From contig CABTYW010000090.1 of NCBI GenBank assembly GCA_902489135.1, positions 1 to 5,900 on the forward strand: 5,900 nucleotides of DNA, in the 5' to 3' direction. The first letter of the stretch is position 1. The number at the start of each line of letters is the position of its first letter. The notes beneath the pieces are model-generated. The model searched no databases. It was not told where the DNA came from and saw only the letters and a program-made list of their open reading frames with translations. Source of the DNA: an uncultured Synergistaceae bacterium. Lineage in GTDB: Bacteria; Synergistota; Synergistia; Synergistales; Dethiosulfovibrionaceae. The position numbers and the translations under genes were made by a program. Shown in pieces: positions 1-5,064 of the stretch.

Positions 1-218
1 CGTCGTTTTTATGTTTTGCTTTATTTGGAGGGAGATCCCGGGGCAAAAACCGCGGCGGCCTTTTTCCGCCAGGAAAATCGTCGTCCGCTCTTTTTTTGCG
101 GGCCTCCGCCTTTGAGGCCGGGCCGCATAGACTTGTGCAACGGGCCTCGATCGTTCATAGCCGGAGCTTAAACAACTTTATTTATCTCGAATTTGACGGG
201 GTTGCAGACCTCCGGCCG

Positions 219-246
219 TTCCATTTTCCGTTTTTTCGGGTATGAT
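219..246 (+). promoter_or_regulatory. Candidate promoter of the YitT-family gene
   Basis: TATGAT at 241-246 matches the -10 consensus at five of six positions. TTCCAT at 219-224 is a weak -35, 16 bases upstream. Transcription would start near 253 and give a short leader with the Shine-Dalgarno site at its end. The weak -35 keeps this tentative. Confidence 0.35.
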
Positions 247-264
247 GGAAGGGATCGCTGATTT

Positions 265-271
265 AAGGAGG
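265..271 (+). promoter_or_regulatory. Ribosome binding site of the YitT-family gene
   Basis: AAGGAGG is a full anti-16S match, seven bases before the ATG at 279. It decides this start over the ATG at residue 11 and over the overlapping frame that begins at 242. Confidence 0.9.
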
Positions 272-278
272 GATTTTC

Positions 279-1163
279 ATGTCAGACAACAGGGCCCTTT
301 CTTCGCGCATGATCACGGCGGAGAGGAAAGAGTGGCTGCGCACTCTTGCCAGTATCACCTTCGGTGCCGCGCTGTACTGCGTCGGGACGGTATTCTTCAT
401 CAAGCCCGCCATGCTTCCCAACTCGGGCGTCACGGGAATCGCTCTTTTCGTGAATTATCTGTTCAACGTTCCCCTGGGACTCACCAATGCGGCCGTCAAC
501 GGCGTGTTGTTCATTTTCGCCTATCGCTTTCTGCCGCGGAGGTTCTTCTGGTGGACGCTTTATACGGTCATTCTCATGTCGGTTCTCATGGATCTTTTTG
601 ACCTTCTGCCCAAACCGGCCTTGCAGGATCGAATGCTGCAAGTGGTGGTGGCTTCGGTCCTTCACGGTATCGGCATGGCCATGACGTTCTCGGCGGGAGG
701 CTCCACCGGCGGCACCGACATTATCGCCGTCGCCCTTCGCCGGCGCTACGGCATCGAAATCGGGAGCGTCGGCATGTACATCAACTTCGCCATCATCCTG
801 TCCTTCCTTTTTATCATTCCCGTGGAAAACGCCGTTTACGGCCTGCTGATCGCCTACTTGACGGCGCTGGTGCTCAACGGAGACCTCCGCGCTTTCGCCG
901 AGCGCAAGGAGGCCATGGTGATCACTAACTCACCTGAGCTGGTGCGTAACTATATTGTCTATACACTGCACCGCGGCGTCACCATGTTCAAGGCTCAGGG
1001 CGGCTGGGACACCCAGAGCCGGGATGTGCTGGTTTCGCTGCTTTCGCCGCGACAGGCTTTTCAGCTCAAGCTGTTTCTCCGCCACAACGACCCCCACGCT
1101 TTCATGCGTCTCGCGGTGATCAGCGAGGTGCACGGACGGGGCTTCCAGGACTGGGAAGAGTAG
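279..1163 (+). CDS. YitT family membrane protein with C-terminal DUF2179 domain
   Basis: This 294-residue protein has the usual YitT-family length and architecture. A short charged N-terminus (residues 1-20) is followed by hydrophobic segments at roughly 22-42, 51-64, 69-85, 90-110, 120-138, 165-182 and 184-200. The glycine-rich GGSTGGTDII signature lies at 140-149 between membrane segments. From about 210 the chain is soluble and matches DUF2179: VITN at 214-217, RGVT at 232-235, a GGWD turn near 241-244, a DPHAF motif at 271-275 and EVHGRGF at 283-289. The family sits in the cytoplasmic membrane; its biochemical role is not established, although some members have been linked to transport. 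The DUF2179 part resembles small ligand-binding domains, so substrate sensing is conceivable, but that is inference. The gene appears monocistronic, with its own terminator. Family assignment is secure; function is unknown. Confidence 0.93.
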   Translation: MSDNRALSSRMITAERKEWLRTLASITFGAALYCVGTVFFIKPAMLPNSGVTGIALFVNYLFNVPLGLTNAAVNGVLFIFAYRFLPRRFFWWTLYTVILMSVLMDLFDLLPKPALQDRMLQVVVASVLHGIGMAMTFSAGGSTGGTDIIAVALRRRYGIEIGSVGMYINFAIILSFLFIIPVENAVYGLLIAYLTALVLNGDLRAFAERKEAMVITNSPELVRNYIVYTLHRGVTMFKAQGGWDTQSRDVLVSLLSPRQAFQLKLFLRHNDPHAFMRLAVISEVHGRGFQDWEE

Positions 1164-1176
1164 GCGGACCATCTCG

Positions 1177-1216
1177 GCCGGAAAATCCTCCAAAAGGACG
1201 CTCCGGCTGTTTTTTT
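1177..1216 (+). terminator. Intrinsic terminator after the YitT-family gene
   Basis: GCCGGA (1177-1182) pairs perfectly with TCCGGC (1202-1207). Inside it TCCT (1186-1189) pairs with AGGA (1195-1198) across a five-base loop, separated from the outer stem by a 3x3 internal loop. Seven T residues follow at 1210-1216. The T-tract overlaps the stop codon of the convergent minus-strand gene. On the minus strand the outer stem is not followed by a T-run, so it mainly serves the plus strand. Confidence 0.88.
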
Positions 1217-2168
1217 ATTCCGCGATGAGGATCTGCTGCGCTTTTGCCGCTCGCCTCTCGAAATCCAGAAGGCACATTTTTCGCTCGATGCCGGCGCCGT
1301 ACCCCACCGGTGCGCCGTCGGCGCCGATAACGCGATGGCATGGAACGATGACCGCCGCGGGATTTCTGTTGTTGGCCATGCCCACGGCCCGTGCCCCGCG
1401 GGAATTGCCCAAAGCGGCGGCGATTTGGCCGTAACTGCGGGTCTGTCCAAAGGGAATGTCGGTCAGTTCCCGCCAGACGGCTCGCTGAAACTCCGTGCCG
1501 CGAAGGTCCAAAGGCACGTCGAAGCGTCGCCGCGTTCCGGCAAAATATTCCTCAAGCTGGCACAGGGCCCGGTCGAGGTAACGCGCGCCCTGTGCATGAT
1601 CCTCCTCCGCTTCGGGGACAAAGCGGACCGACAGAATTCCGCGGCGCCCCTCTTCAAGGCGCAGCCAGCCCAGCGGGGTTTCCATGAAACGCCACCGCCG
1701 ATCGCTCCGTCGCCCGCGCGCAAAATCCTCGGGGGAAAGGCCGGTGCGGTCCATGAAACGGGCGCGGAAATCCGCCGCGGAACGAAACCCCGTTGACCGC
1801 GCCGTTTCCGCGGTGCTTTGTCCCTCAAGGAGTGCGGCCTTTGCTTTTGCCAGACGGATTTGCCGCAGATAGTCTGAAAGTGATGTGCCAAAAACCGATC
1901 GGAAGGTTTCTTTCAGACTTCCCGGGTCAATGCCGAGGCCTGCAAGGGCAAGATCCGGCGCGCCGTCGGCGTAATGCCTCTCCATGATTTGTCTGACGCG
2001 CCGGGCCCTTTCGCGTTGCAGCGCATCAAACTTAAGTCCCGCACACCTGACGGCACCGTTCTCCAACGCCGCGTGTTCACCCTCTTCCATGGGCGAGATC
2101 GCATTTTTTAACGAAGCGGAAGCTCCGCCGCCCTGCGGTGCCCTCGCTGTCCTTTCCTCATCGCTCAT
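1215..2168 (-). CDS. Ada-like fusion: AraC-type HTH plus O6-methylguanine-DNA methyltransferase
   Basis: The 317-residue product repairs O6-alkylguanine by moving the alkyl group to its own cysteine, and probably also binds DNA through an AraC-type domain. Residues 1-45 are low-complexity with no recognisable domain. Residues about 52-152 resemble the AraC-type helix-turn-helix of E. coli Ada, ending in a TGLSPEDFARG stretch (142-152). Residues about 158-305 form the methyltransferase domain: FQRAVW at 227-232, Y246, the arginine finger R260 in RAVG, N269 before the strand, the active-site PCHRV at 276-280 with acceptor C277, GYGAG at 289-293 and E304 as the likely relay acid. The N-terminal Ada domain that repairs methylphosphotriesters needs four zinc-binding cysteines; only one cysteine (C42) occurs before the HTH, so that sensor is absent. 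The ATG at 2168 is preceded by a purine-rich AAAGGGGGG stretch. The gene stands alone, convergent with the YitT gene. It may act as a regulator, but how it would be switched on without the Me-phosphotriester sensor is unclear. Confidence 0.92.
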   Translation of the reverse strand: MSDEERTARAPQGGGASASLKNAISPMEEGEHAALENGAVRCAGLKFDALQRERARRVRQIMERHYADGAPDLALAGLGIDPGSLKETFRSVFGTSLSDYLRQIRLAKAKAALLEGQSTAETARSTGFRSAADFRARFMDRTGLSPEDFARGRRSDRRWRFMETPLGWLRLEEGRRGILSVRFVPEAEEDHAQGARYLDRALCQLEEYFAGTRRRFDVPLDLRGTEFQRAVWRELTDIPFGQTRSYGQIAAALGNSRGARAVGMANNRNPAAVIVPCHRVIGADGAPVGYGAGIERKMCLLDFERRAAKAQQILIAE

Positions 2169-2192
2169 GAACCCGCCCCCCTTTCACCTTCA

Positions 2193-2198
2193 ATTATA
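2193..2198 (-). promoter_or_regulatory. Candidate -10 element of the methyltransferase gene
   Basis: Read on the minus strand this is a perfect TATAAT, 24 bases before the ATG at 2168, placing transcription start near 2186 and leaving a leader of about 18 bases. No good -35 lies 16-18 bases further upstream, so an activator may be needed. Ada-type genes are often autoregulated, but no operator can be assigned here. Confidence 0.5.
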
Positions 2199-2290
2199 CT
2201 CCGGGAATACACCCGAGAGCCGCCGGAACAGAGCGCCTTGAAAGGGACGACCGCCGTCCTGACCTTGAAGGCTTGAGGGAAAGGCTCAGT

Positions 2291-2318
2291 TTCACCGCGT
2301 GCCAAAGGATGTTAAAAT
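2291..2318 (+). promoter_or_regulatory. Candidate promoter for the aldo/keto reductase gene
   Basis: TAAAAT at 2313-2318 is preceded by TGT (2310-2312), giving an extended -10. TTCACC at 2291-2296 matches four of six -35 positions with a 16-base spacer. If used, it would give an untranslated leader of about 240 bases, which is long for this kind of gene. This is a prediction by eye. Confidence 0.35.
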
Positions 2319-2497
2319 TCAAAGAGGTCTTTGCTCCCCACGTTGATACGTCCGGACGACACTTTTCGCGCCCCGGTGTCAGTGAAGTCCGACGGGGAAA
2401 GCGAACTCCGAAGATGACCGCCGGTCAGCCGCCCAAGGCGTGCGCTCCGACGTCAAGCGCAAAAAGAGATTGCGGAGGCCGAAGGCGCCGCCATGAC

Positions 2498-2532
2498 GCG
2501 CTCTCAGCCTTCACCGACGGGCGCTCTCAGCC
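2498..2532 (+). repeat. 12-bp direct repeat upstream of the aldo/keto reductase
   Basis: GCGCTCTCAGCC occurs at 2498-2509 and again, identical, at 2521-2532. The 23-bp register is close to two helical turns, so both copies face the same side of the DNA. The pair lies just before the palindrome and ribosome binding site of the downstream gene. It could be a tandem operator or activator site; chance or local duplication is also possible. Confidence 0.55.
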
Positions 2533-2534
2533 CT

Positions 2535-2544
2535 TTGAATTCAA
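2535..2544. repeat. 10-bp palindrome before the aldo/keto reductase ribosome binding site
   Basis: TTGAATTCAA is a perfect inverted repeat six bases before the Shine-Dalgarno site. Its position would suit a repressor operator, but a 10-bp AT-rich palindrome can arise by chance. Confidence 0.35.
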
Positions 2545-2549
2545 TTCAC

Positions 2550-2556
2550 AGGAGGT
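2550..2556 (+). promoter_or_regulatory. Ribosome binding site of the aldo/keto reductase
   Basis: AGGAGGT lies six bases before the ATG at 2563 and fixes this start. It is one of the strongest Shine-Dalgarno matches in the window. Confidence 0.9.
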
Positions 2557-2562
2557 TTCGCC

Positions 2563-3558
2563 ATGAAATACAGAAAACTCGGCACATCCGACCTTCAAGC
2601 CTCAGTTATCGCCTTCGGTTCATGGGGTGCAGGCGGCGGCAGCGTCTGGTCCGACCGGACACTCTCCGCCGCGGATTTGTCCCGTCTCCTGGACGCCGCG
2701 GAGGACCGGGGCATCAACTACATCGACACCGCCCCCGTCTACGGCACCGGCGCCAGCGAACAGCTGCTGGGTGAGGCGCTGAAGGGACGGCGCGGCCGCT
2801 TTATCCTTCAGACCAAATGCTCGCTGAACTGGCGCGGCGAGGGCGGAAACTTCCACTACCAACGCGACGGATACACCGTCAATAACGACACCCGGCCCCG
2901 TGCCGTCAGAAAAGACGTTGAAGACTCGCTGCGCCGCCTGAAAACCGACATGATCGACGTGATCGTCGTCCACTACGTATGCTCGTCATGGCCGGCCGCC
3001 GAAACCATGGGCGCTCTGATGGAGCTGGTGAAGGAAGGCAAAATCCGCGCCGTCGGACTGTCCAACTCCCGCCCCGCCGACCTGGAGGAGTACCGTCAGT
3101 ACGGCCCTGTGGCTCTGGTGCAGGAACAGTACAGTCTGCTCGCCCCGTATCACGGCATGGAATACTTCCCCGCGGCGAAAAAGTGCGGTGTCACCTTTCA
3201 AGTGTACGGAGCGCTGGAGGAGGGCTTTCTCACGTCGCCCGACTTCGTCGAACGGTCTTTCCCCAAAGGAGACATTCGCGGCAGGCTGCCGTGGAACGCC
3301 GAGCCCATCAAGGGCAAAGTGAGCGAGATGTTCCGCCGCATTGCGCCCCTCACGGAAAAATACGGTTGCTCTTTCGCCAACCTGGTTCAGGCGTGGACGC
3401 TGAAGCAGTATCCCGACCTCAGCCTGCTGACGGGCTTCCGCCGCGTTGAAACCATTGCCGACACCCTTCGGTGCCTTGACATTCCTCTGACCGACGAAGA
3501 CGCGGCACTGATGTGGGAGGCCGCTCTGCCGGCACAGGTTCGGGAGATCGACAAATAA
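2563..3558 (+). CDS. Aldo/keto reductase family oxidoreductase
   Basis: This 331-residue cytosolic protein is a full-length member of the aldo/keto reductase family, which uses NADPH to reduce carbonyl compounds on a TIM barrel. The N-terminus shows the typical YRKLGTSDL opening (3-11) and a GSWGAGG loop (19-25). The catalytic tetrad is complete: D55 and Y60 in IDTAPVYG, K85 in QTKCS and H137 in VVHYV. GLSN (165-168) and QEQYSLL (187-193) are the expected barrel strands. The cofactor-end motifs are less typical: VYGALEEGFLT (214-224) stands where many members have a Ser-Pro-Leu-Ala-Arg-Gly loop, and LLTGFRRVETI (288-298) replaces the common Ile-Pro-Gly motif. The shape suggests the AKR11/13-like group related to YghZ, IolS or YajO, but this is not certain, and the substrate cannot be read from sequence. 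It has its own ribosome binding site and terminator and seems to be a single-gene unit. No frameshift is seen. Confidence 0.93.
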   Translation: MKYRKLGTSDLQASVIAFGSWGAGGGSVWSDRTLSAADLSRLLDAAEDRGINYIDTAPVYGTGASEQLLGEALKGRRGRFILQTKCSLNWRGEGGNFHYQRDGYTVNNDTRPRAVRKDVEDSLRRLKTDMIDVIVVHYVCSSWPAAETMGALMELVKEGKIRAVGLSNSRPADLEEYRQYGPVALVQEQYSLLAPYHGMEYFPAAKKCGVTFQVYGALEEGFLTSPDFVERSFPKGDIRGRLPWNAEPIKGKVSEMFRRIAPLTEKYGCSFANLVQAWTLKQYPDLSLLTGFRRVETIADTLRCLDIPLTDEDAALMWEAALPAQVREIDK

Positions 3559-3568
3559 AAAAACCGCA

Positions 3569-3593
3569 GGGGGAACGCCGCGCCCCCGTTTTT
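3569..3593 (+). terminator. Intrinsic terminator after the aldo/keto reductase
   Basis: GGGGG (3569-3573) pairs with CCCCC (3583-3587). Inside it CG (3576-3577) pairs with CG (3581-3582) around a three-base loop, with AA bulged. Five T residues follow at 3589-3593. A run of A (3557-3563) lies upstream, so the structure also has a T-tract on the minus strand and may work in both directions, although no minus-strand gene faces it. Confidence 0.82.
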
Positions 3594-3634
3594 CATGGAA
3601 CATGCGCGGCATTTATCTCTAAAGGCGGGATTAC

Positions 3635-4972
3635 ATGAAAAAAAACATTGACCTCCTTCATGGCTCTCTGCCCCGTGGAATTATGCGATTTGTCTTTCCT
3701 CTGGCGGCCACGGGAATTCTGCAGCAGCTTTTCAACGCCGCGGACATCGCCGTGGTCGGACGGTTCGTCGGCAAGGAAGCCATGGCCGCCGTGGGAAGCA
3801 ACGGCGCCCTCATCAACCTGCTCATCAACCTGCTCATGGGCGTCGCCATGGGGACCAACATCGTCGTCGCCACAGCCATCGGCAAAGGCGAAGAAGAGAC
3901 CGTCCATCGGGCCGTGCACACCTCAATTATCATCTCCGTGGTGGGAGGCGTTTTCTTCGCCATACTCAACGAAATTTTCGCCATTCCCATTCTCGGCATT
4001 ATCTCCGTGCCGCCGGAAGTCATCGGCATGGCTTCGGTCTATCTGCGCATTTACTTCGCGGGACTGCCGCTCATCGTCCTGTACAACTTCGAAGCCGCCG
4101 TATTTCGAAGCTGCGGCGACACGCGAACGCCCCTCATCGCCCTGACCGTATCGGGAGTCCTCAATGTCCTTCTCAACCTGATCTTCGTCGTGAAATTGAA
4201 CCTGGGCGTCGCAGGCGTCGCCATCGCCACGGTCATCGCCAACGGGGTCAGTGCGACGATGCTGTTTGTGGCGCTGGTCAGAACCCACAGGACCATCCGC
4301 CTCAGAAGAAAAGATCTGCGCATTGATCCGCTCCTTCTGCGGCAGATCCTCAAAATCGGCATCCCCACGGGCATTCAGGGCATGGTCTTTTCCATATCCA
4401 ACATCATTCTCCAGGCCGCCATCAACAGTCTGGGAACGGTCTGCATCGCCGCTTCCGCCGCCGCGCTGAACATCGAGATCCTCAACTTTTTCATGTTCAA
4501 CGCCTTCGGGCAGGCCTGCTCCACCTTCGTCAGCCAGAACAACGGCGCCGGAAACATCGGCCGTTGTCACAAAACTTTGGGCTGGAGCTTTGTTCTGGGA
4601 TTTCTGTTCACCGGAACGACGGCGGGATTGGGCTTCCTGTTCGGAAAGGACCTGCTGGCTCTTTTCAATAAAGATCCTCAGGTCATCGCCGCGGGGGTCA
4701 TCAGAGTGAGGATTTTGTGCGCTTCCTTCCTTTTCAGCCTGCTGAACGAATTGTCATCGGGGTATCTCAGAGGTTACGGCGTCACCCATCTGCCCGCTCT
4801 CTGCTCCGTCTTCGGCATCTGCGGCCTGCGGATTCTGTGGGTCACCACCGTATTCCGCCATTGGCGCACCTTCACTTCGCTCATCCTCGTCTATCCCGTC
4901 ACCATCGGCCTGACGGGAGCGTCCATCGCCGTCGCCGCGTATATTTACGAAAGGCGAAGAGGATTCATATAG
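3635..4972 (+). CDS. MATE family efflux transporter
   Basis: The 445-residue protein is a complete multidrug and toxic compound extrusion transporter, an inner-membrane antiporter that exports organic cations in exchange for Na+ or H+. It is hydrophobic throughout and fits the family's twelve helices in two homologous halves. The first half opens with a basic stretch and RGIMRFVFPLAATGILQQLF (14-33), then DIAVVGRFVG (37-46), as in typical MatE domains. The second half repeats the pattern from ILKIGIPTGIQGMVFSISN (238-256). RSCGDTRTP (158-166) in the first half and RGYGVTHLP (379-387) in the second are the corresponding loops. The basic segment at about 216-230 is the loop joining the halves. 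The ATG at 3635 follows a modest AAAGGCGGG site (3621-3629). The composition suits the NorM/DinF-like bacterial branch; the drug range cannot be inferred. No clear terminator follows before the next gene. Confidence 0.95.
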   Translation: MKKNIDLLHGSLPRGIMRFVFPLAATGILQQLFNAADIAVVGRFVGKEAMAAVGSNGALINLLINLLMGVAMGTNIVVATAIGKGEEETVHRAVHTSIIISVVGGVFFAILNEIFAIPILGIISVPPEVIGMASVYLRIYFAGLPLIVLYNFEAAVFRSCGDTRTPLIALTVSGVLNVLLNLIFVVKLNLGVAGVAIATVIANGVSATMLFVALVRTHRTIRLRRKDLRIDPLLLRQILKIGIPTGIQGMVFSISNIILQAAINSLGTVCIAASAAALNIEILNFFMFNAFGQACSTFVSQNNGAGNIGRCHKTLGWSFVLGFLFTGTTAGLGFLFGKDLLALFNKDPQVIAAGVIRVRILCASFLFSLLNELSSGYLRGYGVTHLPALCSVFGICGLRILWVTTVFRHWRTFTSLILVYPVTIGLTGASIAVAAYIYERRRGFI

Positions 4973-4995
4973 GATAAATGGCTCAGCAGCACAGA

Positions 4996-5024
4996 TCAAG
5001 AAGAATACAAACGTGAAATAAAAT
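4996..5024 (+). promoter_or_regulatory. Weak candidate promoter before cas3
   Basis: TAAAAT at 5019-5024 is a good -10, but the best -35 at 17-base spacing, TCAAGA (4996-5001), matches only three of six positions. The 92-bp gap between the MATE stop and the Cas3 start is A-rich and shows no intrinsic terminator, so readthrough from the MATE gene is an alternative way to express cas3. Confidence 0.25.
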
Positions 5025-5049
5025 CCGAAGGTCACGACAACCATCACAA

Positions 5050-5055
5050 AGGAGG
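5050..5055 (+). promoter_or_regulatory. Ribosome binding site that fixes a TTG start for cas3
   Basis: AGGAGG (preceded by AA) lies nine bases before TTG at 5065. The frame has an in-frame stop at 5014-5016 and no ATG or GTG between that stop and 5065. The next starts in frame are GTG at 5098, which is poorly placed for this site, and ATG at 5152, which falls after conserved Cas3 residues. Confidence 0.85.
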
Positions 5056-5064
5056 CTGAACGCC

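Larger units (their letters stand above)
1..278. other. Non-coding 5' region upstream of the YitT-family gene
   Basis: I see no convincing gene here. The stretch contains a 5-bp hairpin (GGCGG at 54-58 with CCGCC at 66-70), a T7 tract at 91-97, and a perfect 6-bp hairpin with a 7-base loop (GGCCTC at 101-106 with GAGGCC at 114-119). Neither hairpin is followed by a T-run on the plus strand, so neither is a standard plus-strand intrinsic terminator. A further pairing is possible between GCGGCC (55-60) and GGCCGC (121-126). Positions 165-195 are AT-rich and contain a TTGACG (193-198) with no -10 at a suitable distance. The region may hold the 3' end of an upstream transcript and the promoter of the next gene. 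Confidence 0.6.
2169..2562. other. 394-bp divergent intergenic region
   Basis: No convincing gene is visible. A 97-codon frame at 2273-2566 has a TTG start, a composition rich in Arg, Ser and Pro, and overlaps the next start, so I do not call it. The region contains the TATAAT box for the minus-strand gene, a possible extended -10 promoter at 2291-2318, a perfect 10-bp palindrome CGTCCGGACG at 2349-2358, a hairpin formed by GACAC (2358-2362) with GTGTC (2376-2380), a small GACC-GCC-GGTC hairpin near 2415-2425, a 12-bp direct repeat at 2498-2532 and a 10-bp palindrome at 2535-2544. I recognise no known riboswitch. Confidence 0.6.

Noticed and set aside
41..70. Minus-strand terminator formed by the 54-70 stem followed by TTTTT
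   Set aside because: The T-run is offset from a short 5-bp stem, and no minus-strand gene ends there.
11..115. 34-codon ATG frame near the left edge
   Set aside because: No ribosome binding site and no recognisable product; it runs through the hairpins.
2273..2566. 97-codon frame from a TTG in the intergenic region
   Set aside because: No Shine-Dalgarno site, low-complexity Arg/Ser/Pro-rich product, and it overlaps the well-supported reductase start.
3809..3832. Perfect 12-base tandem repeat CTCATCAACCTG in the MATE gene
   Set aside because: It encodes a leucine/isoleucine/asparagine helix segment of normal length for MATE proteins, so it is probably coincidental codon repetition and not an insertion.
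3923..4570. 215-codon minus-strand frame opposite the MATE gene
   Set aside because: Antisense shadow: a highly polar Asp/Gly/Glu-rich translation mirroring hydrophobic codons, with no family resemblance.
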